Shown one piece after another: positions 24,701-35,895 of a stretch of 64,000 bases of DNA. This stretch comes from Panorpa germanica (taxonomy: Eukaryota; Arthropoda; Insecta; Mecoptera; Panorpidae). A program made the position numbers and the translations under genes. The notes below the pieces were generated by a model. It did not search any database. It saw nothing but the letters and a program-made list of their open reading frames with translations, and was not told the DNA's origin. The DNA is taken from positions 3,038,001-3,102,000 of the forward strand of contig OY783221.1 in NCBI GenBank assembly GCA_963678705.1, given 5' to 3'. Position 1 is the stretch's first letter. Every line of letters starts with the position of its first letter.

Positions 24701-27700
24701 AATAAAAGATGTACTCGAACGTAGTTTTTTATGCTGATTACAATAATGAAATCCATTTTTAAATATCTCTATTATTTATGCCTATTCATGTCGATATCTC
24801 GAAAACAGGGACACCTAGAAAAAAACAAATGGCAGATTTGAAATCAGCGTAAAAAAGTACGTTAATAACCATTCTAAAATTAACAAAATCAAAAGTTGAA
24901 TTTTTATGAAATTAACAAGAGTATAACCTTTAAAAATTTGATAAAAAATCAATTTTTTGTTTTGACAAATAAAAGATGAATTCTAACGTACTTTTTTATG
25001 CTGATTTTAAAAATGAAAATCAATTTTAAATATCCCTAATACTTACTATATTTAGAAACTAAAAAGAGAACAACTAATAAGAATTTTACAGCCGTACTTA
25101 GTGCACCCCGTTTTATGAAATTCAAACTGCTGTTTTTATGAAATTAACAAGAGTATAACCTTTAAAAATTTGATAAAAAGTCAATTTTTTGTTTTGACAA
25201 ATAAAAGATGTACTCGAACGTAGTTTTTTATGCTGATTACAATAATGAAATCCATTTTTAAATATCTCTATTATTTATGCCTAATCATGTCGATATCTCG
25301 AAAAAAGGGACACCTAGAAAAACACAAATGGCAGATTTGAAATCAGCGTAAAAAAGTACGTTAATAACCATTCTAAAATTAACAAAATCAAAAGTTGAAT
25401 TTTTATGAAATTAACAAGAGTATAACCTTTAAAAATTTGATAAAAAATCAATTTTTTGCTTTGACAAATAAAAGATGTATTCTAACGTCCTTTTTCATGC
25501 TGATTTTAAAAATGAAAATCAATTTTAAATATCCTTAATACTTACTATATTTAGAAACTAAAAAGAGAACAACTAATAAGAATTTTGCAGCCGTACTTAG
25601 TGCTCCCCGTTTTATGAAATTCAAACTGCGATTTTTATAAAATTAACAAGAGTATAACCTTTAAAAATTTGATAAAAAGTCAATTTATTGTTTTGACAAA
25701 TAAAAGATGTATTCGAACGTAGTTTTTTATGCTGATTACAAAAATGAAATCCATTTTTAAATATCTCTATCATTTATGCCTAAACATGTCAATATCTCGA
25801 AAACCGGGACACCTAGAAAAAAACAATTTGCAGATTTGAAATCAGCGTAAAAAAGTACGTTAATAACCATTCTAAAATTAACAAAATCAAAAGTTGAATT
25901 TTTATGAAATTAACAAGAGTATAACCTTTAAAAATTTGATAAAAAATCAATTTTTTGCTTTGACAAATAAAAGATGTATTCTAACGTCCTTTTTCATGCT
26001 GATTTTAAAAATGAAAATCAATTTTAAATATCCCTAATACTTACTATATTTAGAAACTAAACAGAGAACAACTAATAAGAATTTTGCAGCCGTACTTAGT
26101 GCACCCCGTTTTATGAAATTCAAACTGCTGTTTTTATGAAATTAACAAGAGTATAACCTTTAAAAATTTGATAAAAAGTCAATTTTTTGTTTTAACAAAT
26201 AAAAGATGTATTCGAACGTAGTTTTTTATGCTGATTACAAAAATGAAATCCATTTTTAAATATCTCTATCATTTATGCCTAAACATGTCAATATCTCGAA
26301 AACCGGGACACCTAGAAAAAAACAATTTGCAGATTTGAAATCAGCGTAAAAAAGTACGTTAATAACCATTCTAAAATTAACAAAATCAAAAGTTGAATTT
26401 TTATGAAATTAACAAGAGTATAACCTTTAAAAATTTGATAAAAAATCAATTTTTTGCTTTGACAAATAAAAGATGTATTCTAACGTCCTTTTTCATGCTG
26501 ATTTTAAAAATGAAAATCAATTTTAAATATCCCTAATACTTACTATATTTAGAAACTAAACAGAGAACAACTAATAAGAATTTTGCAGCCGTACTTAGTG
26601 CACCCCGTTTTATGAAATTCAAACTGCTGTTTTTATGAAATTAACAAGAGTATAACCTTTAAAAATTTGATAAAAAGTCAATTTTTTGTTTTGACAAATA
26701 AAAGATGTACTCGAACGTAGTTTTTTATGCTGATTACAATAATGAAATCCATTTTTAAATATCTCTATTATTTATGCCTAATCATGTCGATATCTCGAAA
26801 ACCGGGACACCTAGAAAAACACAAATGGCAGATTTGAAATCAGCGTAAAAAAGTACGTTAATAACCATTCTAAAATTAACAAAATCAAAAGTTGAATTTT
26901 TATGAAATTAACAACCTTTAAAAATTTGATAAAAAATCAATTTTTTGTTTTGACAAATAAAAGATGTATTTTAACGTACTTTTTTATGCTGATTTTAAAA
27001 ATGAAAATCAATTTTAAATATCCCTAATACTTACTATATTTAGAAACTAAAAAGAGAACAACTAATAAGAATTTTGCAGCCGTACTTAGTGCACCCCGTT
27101 TTATGAAATTCAAACTGCGATTTTTATGAAATTAACAAAAGTATAACTTTTAAAAATTTGATAAAAAGTCAATTTTTTGTTTTGACAAATAAAAGATATA
27201 TTCGAACGTAGTTTCTTATGCTGATTACAAAAATGAAATCCATTTTTAAATATCTCAATCATTTATGCCTAAACATGTCAATATCTCGAAAACCGGGACA
27301 CCTAGAAAAAAACAATTTGCAGATTTGAAATCAGCGTAAAAAAGTACGTTAATAACCATTCTAAAATTAACAAAATCAAAAGTTGAATTTTTATGAAATT
27401 AACAAGAGTATAACCTTTAAAAATTTGATAAAAAATCAATTTTTTGTTTTGACAAATAAAAGATGTATTCTAACGTACTTTTTCATGCTGATTTTAAAAA
27501 TAAAAATCAATTTTAAATATCCCTAATACTTACTATATTTAGAAACTAAAAAGAGAACAACTAATAAGAATTTTGCAGCCGTACTTACTGCACCCCGTTT
27601 TATAAAATTCAAACTGCTGTTTTTATGAAATTAACAAGAGTATATATAACCTTTAAAAATTTGATAAAAAGTCAATTTTTTGTTTTGACAAATAAAAGAT

Positions 27701-27937
27701 GTATTCGAACGTAGTTTTTTATGCTGATTACAAAAATGAAATCCATTTTTAAATATCTCTATCATTTATGCCTAAACATGTCAATATCTCGAAAACCGGG
27801 ACACCTAGAAAAAAACAATTTGCAGATTTGAAATCAGCGTAAAAAAGTACGTTAACAACCATTCTAAAATTAACAAAATCAAAAGTTGAATTTTTATGAA
27901 ATTAACAAGAGATATTCTAACGTACTTTTTCATGCTG

Positions 27938-28541
27938 AAATAGTCTTCTTTCATTGCATACTCCGATATAGAGATTTAATATATTGATATATCTTTAACT
28001 AAAATACTAATTTAAAAATGAATTACGAATTTGAAATCAACATTTAAAATTAAGTTAAAACCCGTTATAAAATAACATATATTTTTCTTAAATTTTTATG
28101 AATTTATTTCATTTGTCAAAATAAAAAATAAAAAATAATTGAAAATTTTGAAGGTTATACTCTTGTTAATTTCGTAAAAACTGAATCTTTTGCTCCGTTT
28201 AATTTTTGTTTGGTCTTGATGTAGTTTTTATATTTAATAGATGAAGCTTATTTAGGGATTAATAGAGTCATAAAATCATTAACGTTATTCTAATAGTATT
28301 CTATTAGTATAAAAAAGCCCATTATCAACAAATATATCAAATCTACAATTAATGTGTTTTTAAACATTGATTTTAATGTCACTTAAGTTTGGTGTGACAT
28401 ATTTAAACAGAAATAATTAATGAAAAAAGTTTAAACTTCCTATTAAACAAATTTAATGCAAGAGTTTAGATAAACACTAAAGAAAAATAAACTATCGATG
28501 CTTTTAAAAAAGTAAATACCGTGATTCTCATATAAATACAA
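27938..28541. other. Spacer between the satellite and the interrupted IR
   Basis: Non-coding. It contains a diverged inverted satellite copy (28105-28225). The remainder is AT-rich with nothing recognised. TATAAATA at 28531 lies only about 4 nt before the ATG, too close to act as its TATA box. Confidence 0.5.
28105..28225 (-). repeat. Diverged inverted satellite monomer outside the array
   Basis: Read on the minus strand this matches the end of a beta tail running into the next leader: an AAAATTAA...GCAAAAG block, then TTTTTACGAAATTAACAAG, then AGTATAACCTTCAAAATTTT, then TTTTGACAAATG. It is opposite in orientation to the array and clearly older (many substitutions). Confidence 0.8.
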
Positions 28542-30353
28542 ATGATTTCTATTAAATATCACTTTTTCAAAATGTTCCAATTACTTTTAACAATTGCTTG
28601 TCAAAGCATCATCTTAAGTCAAGGTTTTGGCCCTAAATTGGTTTCACAACTAATTGAAACGACTTTACAAAGGGATATAGAAGCATGCTTCGTGGAAAGT
28701 TGCCTTTCCAGTTGTCAACACGTAACCAAATTAATTGTTGAAGAATACTTAACATTTAGTAAGGACTATAAAGCAAATGAGGGATATTGTAAAAATCTGA
28801 TAGTTGTAACAGATGACGAAAACTCCCTGTACGAAATATTTGACACAGAAAATAAATTATTGTACCAGCACAGTCACGTGGTTGTGTTTTTAATTGGGGG
28901 AATGGCCATGGAAAGTTTTAGTGAATTCATATCGCTACACAATCAAAAAGTTCATATTTATATGCTAGTTGCTATGCAGAAATCGGACAATATTTACGAG
29001 ATAGTGGATCCCTTCCTGAATGAAGTTTGTGGAGAATGGAACGAAGTATCAAAGTTCCAAGGAACACCATCAGACTGTTTCAAATGACACTCTCATCCAG
29101 AACTGACGACAAGACCAGCTAGGATAGAAGTCTTCGATTGTCCCCCATTCGTGTACGAGTTTAACAACTCTTACGATGGTATTGACATAAGGATTATAAA
29201 GGAAGTGACCAAGGATATACCTTTCGAGTTTATTAACCGACGCAACACTAATCACTCGGTGAATCCGTGGACGCAGTGTTTAAACAATTTAGGAAATAGA
29301 GAAGTTGATATCGGTCTATGCAGTCATTGGCTAACCGAATTTTCCTACGACCTCGTGGAAACATCAGTCCCCTACGATAATTTATGCTTGACGTATCTAG
29401 TTGGAAAACCTGAACACATTGAACCGCAGAAATTGATCTATCTTCCTTGGAGCCCAACGCTTTGGTTTGCTTTCTTGTCGACTTGTTGGATTTCTGCAAT
29501 TTCGCTGTACTTTTTAGTGCACTTCGCTGTAAGTTTTAACAATGAATCATGGTGTAATAACCGTTACAGATATTTCGTCGTATGTGTGTTGGATTTATTT
29601 CGATTCGTCTGCAACACAGCGGTAAATCCTAAATTACCTAATTCTAATTATCCAATTAGGATTTTCATTGTGTGTTGGGCGTTCTTTTGCATTTTGATGG
29701 GCACCTCCTACACTACAGTGTATGTCTCATTTCTATCAAAGTCTCCAACAGGACCATCGGTTACTACAATAGAAGAATTCTTCAGCCAGAAACTTTCGTG
29801 GTCTGATGAGGGTTCCAAATTTTATAAAACCAATAAGAAGAGTTTTAATGGATTCACGGATAAATTTAGTAATACCTACATTCCCATTAACAGTTATGAG
29901 GACTCGGTAGCTTTGTTTAAGAAAGGGAATTATGGATATCTAGCTAAAGTTTTAAGGAAACGTAATTTCTTGTTAAACAGCACTAATTTCCCAGAGTACA
30001 TTAAACGTAATGTCAATTGTTTGAATGACTGTATCTTTGAGTTTTCTTTGGTGATGGGGCTGCAGAAGAACTCGCCGTATAAAGAAATAGTTAATAAGAA
30101 AATTAGTGGAATTTTTAATTCAGGGCTGCAACAAAAGTGGTTGGATATTTATCAAACCAGGGCGAAGATTCGACACATGCATAGTTATTTTCCTCATTTG
30201 CATGCGAAGTATCAAAAACGTGAGGATGCCATTCCGCGGACGATGACGACGTACCACATTACAGCTGCTCTTCATATTTTAGTTTACGGCTACCTGATTT
30301 CGTTTGTTGTTTTTCTATGTGAAATTGTTGTATACAGTAGATTTAGCAGTTAA
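28542..30353 (+). pseudogene. Intronless ionotropic receptor with one in-frame TGA (pseudogene or readthrough gene)
   Basis: One reading frame of 604 codons from ATG to the terminal TAA, broken only by TGA at 29085-29087 (codon 182). The frame is the same on both sides. Upstream are a signal peptide (about residues 1-27; a second Met at 28572 could be the start) and an amino-terminal domain with paired cysteines. Downstream come S1 from about residue 194 (RIEVFDCPPFVYEF), TM1 ~304-330, a pore region, TM2 ~372-398 (GTSYTTVYVSFL, the IR pattern), S2, and TM3 ~572-599. Length is that of a complete IR. There are no other stops or frameshifts, so inactivation would be recent. Alternatives are stop-codon readthrough, as known for Drosophila sechellia Ir75a, or a small intron. 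The GT-AG pairs I tried around the stop did not restore the frame with good splice sites. A sequencing error is also possible. Confidence 0.8.
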
Positions 30354-33159
30354 GATTCCCAAGCATCCGTTCCATACAGCAACAGGTCTTACAATCCATA
30401 GAACACCTGCTAAGATCACTTTGTTTACATCTAAACATAAAACTGTAAATTAAATACTCTTCTTGAACACTTGTTGCCACTGCTTCACGTTTTACTATTT
30501 ATGAATTAAAACTATAAATAACTTGGTGCCTATACTTGATTCTATTTATAAATTTATATTTAGCAAACCAGTATATATCACGGTTGCATTAGAGTCATTT
30601 GGTTATATTTTATGCAACATTCTTACTACTAAAATGATAAACCCAAATACACCCTTTGTTCTTCTGTCGTTCGTTCAAGGTCGTTGCGTTTCCGCTGCAC
30701 GAATTGTGTTTTTATGTGTGTACGCAGAAAGTATTGAGATTATCTTAATGCGATACTTACTGACACAATTTTTATGAATGAATTTGAACATGTTCATCTT
30801 AATTTCAAATATAATTGCATGGGGTTGCAACAGACATTTTAATGAACTTATTCTATATTCTAATATAACGTTATGTGAAAATTGTAGACGTAGTATGATA
30901 TCCTATTGTAAACTCACAAGCTATTTATAAAGTACCGCTGTAATAATTAGTAAATAAACACACCTCAAATAAATTGCTTGTTACAGTTGGTATTTATTTT
31001 AAAATAAAATCTTGATAAAACAAACTGAGTTTTTATTAAATAAAAAATACTTTTACTTTTAATCATTTCAAGTTTAATGTATGAAACGCCCATTCTCCAA
31101 CTGAATTCAAGTACATTATTTATCAACCTATGTACAAGTATATCGTTTTCGAATATGTCAACTTTTTTTTGCGATAAACAATACATACTTAACCAGACCA
31201 AATATAAACTGGTTTATTTCGACAGTCACATGATTGAAACATTACGCATTTTAGTTTTGTTTTGTTTTGTTTTTTTATATAATCACTTTCGATTGACTGC
31301 GTATTTCTTTATAAAGAGTTATGTGTTTGCTGGGAAGTTTAGCAAAGAAATTATTAATTCTATAAAAACTATTTTCTAATTAAGTCTACTACTGTATGTC
31401 TTCTCCTCTTACCATTTCGCACAAAATCAAATAATAAACACAAAGGATAGCATTGGCAAGGCTCACGTTATTTTCCAGTAAGATGCATGCATCCAAGATT
31501 GTTCGGAGCTTAGTGATATAGAGACGTGTCCGTATTATGAATACTGACGTACTGTGTATTAAAATATAAACTTTTTCAGGTATATCCGTGTATATCGCAC
31601 CACTCGTGCCAGCGGTGAACAGTCTTTGTTTCACCATCATACTTCCTTCCCCTTCCAGACAAACACGCTTCAGTGATCAATATTATTTTGCGATGTTTCC
31701 ATGTACAGAAGCAGATGCAATTTCTGCACAAACTTCGCGAGCTTATTACCAATATAGACTGACATCGCCCAGTTCTAGGAGTGGAGGTAAAGTCAATTAA
31801 GATTTACTGCACATAGTGTAGTGTATAAGTCGTACTCCGTTCCTGTACTGTAATGTACTAGCTCATTGGTCGCGGTATATGGTTCTAATCATTCGTCAAT
31901 AAACACGTTATTTTTTCTGTTGTAAATTAACAAATAAATGCATTCATTCACTTCACTAAACAAATTGCAATTCAAACGATTTCATAGAAAATTCATTGTA
32001 AATCAAACTTTTTGTTGATTGAAAGTAAAATAGTTGCCTCAAGAAATGTTCAACGTGTAAAGAGCCATTCACACCTACTGTTTTAATTTTAAGTTTGGTT
32101 TCAGTCGCAGGAAGAGTATAGCCCAGTCATTATAGTAAGTTCACCTCGGAATTCGAGATACCCATAGCTGTAAGTCTGTAAATACTTGTATATTATATAC
32201 TATTAAAAGAATAACGCAATGTGTCATAAAATATCTCGCAATCTCTAAATATGTCAATGTACAAAAGAACCTTTTGCTTCTTGTCATTAGACGCGATTCG
32301 CAACTTTATAAAAATGTCGCACACTCATAAAATAAAACAATCTATTGTTTAAATATAATTTAGATGTGATAACAATACCATTGTGTGGTTCGTAGTTGAC
32401 ACGGGTAATTGGGAATGTCGAAGTCGCGCTAATGAGAATTCTTTTAATTTGTGTGCAACGGAATTAAGTCAATCCCCGCGACCCATAAATCCTGTCGCTA
32501 CACACGGACATGGACACGGACACTGTCACCGTAATATGGCGACATCGTTATCCACAGACTTCCGTAATTCACTGAAAGAAGTTTCCTAATTATTTTACCA
32601 GAGACGTAACAAACAACAGCATTCAGTGATCACATGTTTGTTAGATAATAAATGAATTAAATTATTACATATTGATTTCAATAAATGTTTCAAAAATACC
32701 AGGTATAAAAACCCGCTAATGACAGTGTCATTGCGCTTGTAAAATTATGTTGAAAGTTCGGTTTTTTTTATTTTTGATTGAAATATAGAAAAAATAGTTC
32801 ATTCAAATTTGATGCTTTTAGTAGCTGCGTATGATGTCACAGAAGAAATAAATAATCGTAAATATTTTTTGTTTTTTACAAGAATCACAATATAAAACTT
32901 GATAGGATGCGACGACTAGCTGTTAGTAGTAAGTGACATATTACGCATCGACTCGTTTGCGTCTCTGTTGTATAAAAGAGATGGCAAATCATCGGATGTA
33001 TTTTTTTATTCTATTTCTATTTATTTTATTTTAATGTTTTCCCCATTTAGCACTACATTTTTGTGCCTTAACTAATTTATTTACATATCATTATGCTTAA
33101 TTAAATTTTGATCCTTATTATATCTAAACATTCTCACTCCTCAAAATTCTCCTTATAAA
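30354..33159. other. Spacer downstream of the interrupted IR
   Basis: No supported gene. Short open frames at 30523-30777 and 31077-31379 (84 and 100 codons) are hydrophobic and low-complexity, with no recognisable motif. AATAAA occurs near 30953. A 17-base sequence (GGCAAATCATCGGATGT, 32983-32999) is repeated at 56013-56029, suggesting a degraded dispersed repeat. Confidence 0.45.
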
Positions 33160-33164
33160 AATAA

Positions 33165-33350
33165 AAACAAAACTGCTACTGCTACTGCTTCGCTCCTCCT
33201 GCTACTCTCTCTCCTGTTTCTACTCTGCCATTCCTTCTCTTTCCTCGCTTCTTTTCTCTATATCCGCCATCCACCTCTTCCCTTCACTGCCTCCTTTTAA
33301 TAACTGCCCAATATTCTTATTGATATTACCTTTTTCTCGCACATGAAATT
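33165..33350 (-). mobile_element. LINE (non-LTR retrotransposon) fragment, second copy
   Basis: On the plus strand this is a pyrimidine-rich stretch including ATCCGCCATCCACCTCTTCC, CTTCACTGCCTCC and AACTGCCCAATATTCTT. These align with 39281-39345 of the better preserved LINE 3' fragment (CCGCCATCCACC, CTTCACTGCCTCC, AGCTGGCCAATATTTCTTT). It is therefore the same family in the same orientation. No open frame survives. Confidence 0.7.
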
Positions 33351-35684
33351 TTTTATAATTTTGAATCCGTTGAATGATTAAAGGCAGATATTATTGACCT
33401 TAATTGGCAGATAGTAAAAGATCTTTATATAAATGTAAAATAATGTCTTTATTCGTTAAGACATTATGGATGATGTGACACATTTTAAAATGCAGAATGC
33501 TTTTCGGAATGTAATTGAATGTAATGCTATAAGGCACTTACTAGTACACCACTGCATTTTAAATTTTATAATTTTGTAATATTAAATTAATTATTTCGAG
33601 ATCTGTTACACTTTCCATCTTGTCTGATACTTAATCATTTCTTAATATTTATATTTCCGGCAAAAATTTTCCTGCAAATTCATAAATCTAGTACGTCACA
33701 ATCACAATACAATGTACGAGTATGATATATGCAATATTTTATTTTATAATTAATGAATTAATCATTAACTGGAATAATACTTATTAATTTATATAATCAA
33801 TACCGCAATAATCAGTCAAGCGTGTCGATAGTTACTTTTTCTAATCGATTGTACATTTTATATATTTTACATTCTATAAAACTGTTTATACGAGTATATT
33901 GATAGAGTTATCTTTTGTTCTTGGATGTTCCGAGGTAGTAAATTGTCTTGCAGTGTAATTTACCTTACCACTAGCTAATTTCAAAGTTCATTTTATATTT
34001 TTCATATAGAAATTAACTTGCACTGTAAGGTTCATACGTCCTGGTTTACCACAAGCTAATTCTAAGGTTCTCATTCTAATTACCTGCCAAAACCTTTGTA
34101 ACTTATCCTATCAAAACATAGTAATATTTCAAATAAAAAGATTCACCTTTAATTTTTAAAAAGGACTTCTTAAATTTTTTGTGATTTTTCTTATCACAGA
34201 GAAGGTAGATTTATATTTAAAAAAATAATAAAAGAAATCACAAAACGATGGTAAAAGAATTACGTAAAGTGGTTTTTCACTATATTAAATAAAAATGGAA
34301 TATTTCTAAAATATAATTAGGGTTTTTTCAATTTGTAATCCTGTTCGTGTTATTCTTAAACCCGGCACTTGGGTTTTTCGGTTTTGTAGATATTTGTTTC
34401 AAAATTCCTTAAAAGCTATAAATATGTTTGTTTTGATATTCTTGTAAATATTTAGTTAATTAATGATACGCAATTCAATGTGCGTGACTGGCTAATTAAA
34501 ACACATTTGTTCAAATATGTACAACTGGTTTTGTACAAGAGGTTCTAGTTGAATTCCCCACAAAAATATTCTTTTAACATCTTCTATAACACGTGTGTGT
34601 ACACAATATATGTTTATTTAAGGTTTATCTAAGGTAACCAAAGTTAACTGCTACAACATTTTGTACAAAACATTCCCTACAAACATTTTTTCGTATCGTA
34701 ATAATGTCGAATAGCCTGATTACAAATTGAGTAAGATATTTCGAAGCACGTTCTAAGCAAAATTTCAGAAATTCGTATTTTATAGCTAAAGTTTATGGGC
34801 TGGGGTAATGCATATTTGCTTCCGAGACTTTCGCCTCTGTTTTTGATCCAAAATGTCTTCGAAACGGATACTCTTTTTCTTTTTATTGTCCATAAGTCAC
34901 CCTATATCGTCCAAATGTCGATTCCGGCACTAGGTCGACTTCTAGAATATCGTATTCCAATTTTATACACTTCGAATCCAAATTGCTTGTAGGGTTCTTC
35001 CCCATTAACATCCTAAAACATCTTAAGAAGACCGTTGTGTTACAGTAGCATTATTCTAGTAAATAAATCAAATGTAATAATTTACAAGGAAGATTTCACG
35101 TGATCGATGATATAACTCCTTACTCTAAATCACTGTTACACATTACAAAATTATCGAATAAAGAAGGAAGCACCAGAGGGCATACGCTCAATGTAATACT
35201 TAAGAAGGAATTGTTAAGAAAGTGAATGTTAAAATAAGGTTACTGTATTACTGTACAACCATCATATACATTCGTACTTAATGTAGTGTTGACCCGTAGG
35301 ATGATAATTAAATAATAGGCGAGATAATTAATAGTTGTGTAATGTGTAACTTCGTGCTGAATCTGTAACGATAGTGCTGCCATCTAATTAGTTTTTATGT
35401 TTTGTTTAAATCAAATTATTATTAATGCTTTATATAAATAATTGCTTTTGTCTGTGTAATTAGTTTTTTTTTTTTAAATATAATTGGATGAATTTTAGTT
35501 GCTACTTGGTTTAATTATATCACATATTTAGACATTTTTTAGGCGAAGTGCAGTAATATACCTTATTATTTTTATACACTAATTATTGATTTTATTTTTA
35601 TAGTTTCTTAAAATACCGCTAGAGTTTACCCCCGGCGCTAAACGACGTGAGTTTTGAGTTCAATAAAATAATTCATAATTTCTT
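33351..35684. other. AT-rich non-coding spacer
   Basis: No gene. A diverged direct duplication of about 85-95 bp spans roughly 33945-34080 (TTACCACTAGCTAATTTC versus TTTACCACAAGCTAATTC, each followed by AAGGTTC/AAAGTTCA-type text). A weaker relative lies near 53.1-53.2 kb. An open frame at 34795-34992 has no recognisable content. Confidence 0.4.
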
Positions 35685-35895
35685 TTCAAATCTTATTTCC
35701 ATTTTTAATTGTTAATTTCAAAAAAATTGATAGTGTTGTTTCTTTTAATTTTTAATGGTTCTTGACGTAGTTTTTTATGCTGATTCCAAATCTACAATTT
35801 ATTTTTAAATAAGTGTCTTAATTTTGGAAATATCAGCATGTTTAGGCGTATATAATTCAAACAAAGTAATATTTTTAAGGTTATACTTCGAGAGC
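35685..35895. repeat. Isolated diverged satellite remnant
   Basis: GACGTAGTTTTTTATGCTGA at 35764 matches the beta-monomer head in plus orientation. The following ATCAGCATGTTTAGGCG and AAGGTTATACTT match the monomer middle and leader in minus orientation. The remnant is thus a head-to-head chimera of satellite sequence, about 7.8 kb beyond the array. Confidence 0.7.

Larger units (their letters stand above)
5876..27937. repeat. Satellite DNA array, 499-bp dimer (232-bp alpha + 267-bp beta)
   Basis: About 22 kb of tandem repeats, roughly 44 dimers. The landmark CAGCCGTACTTAGTGC recurs at 7624, 8123, 8622, 9121, 9620, 10119, 10618 and 11117, exactly 499 bp apart. Each dimer has two related monomers. 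Alpha (232 bp) ends in a block with AGAGAACAACTAATAAG and GCAGCCGTACTTAGTGC. Beta (267 bp) ends in a block with GGGACACCTAGAAAAA and AATCAGCGTAAAAAAGTACG. They share the leading ~130 bp (AACAAGAGTATAACC, then GACAAATAAAAGATG, then ATGCTGATT). No reading frame is conserved and stops are dense, so it is non-coding. Copies in the centre are almost identical. The left edge (5.9-6.9 kb) and right edge (26.9-27.9 kb) hold truncated and mutated monomers. This is the classic pattern of a satellite homogenised by unequal exchange. Confidence 0.97.

Noticed and set aside
5876..27937. Satellite as a CRISPR-like or coding repeat array
   Set aside because: Units are 232 and 267 bp with no short repeat/unique spacer structure and no conserved open frame. 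The host is eukaryotic.
29030..29130. Small intron removing the TGA of the interrupted IR
   Set aside because: The GT-AG pairs I tried either broke the frame or needed very weak donors, and codons right up to and after the TGA look like IR sequence. Transcript data could reverse this.
30523..30777. 84-codon open frame downstream of the interrupted IR
   Set aside because: It starts at TTG, has no recognisable domain, and a frame of this length is common in AT-rich spacer.
31077..31379. 100-codon hydrophobic open frame as a membrane protein or IR remnant
   Set aside because: Composition is low-complexity Phe/Ile/Tyr from AT-rich DNA, with no IR motif or splice continuation.
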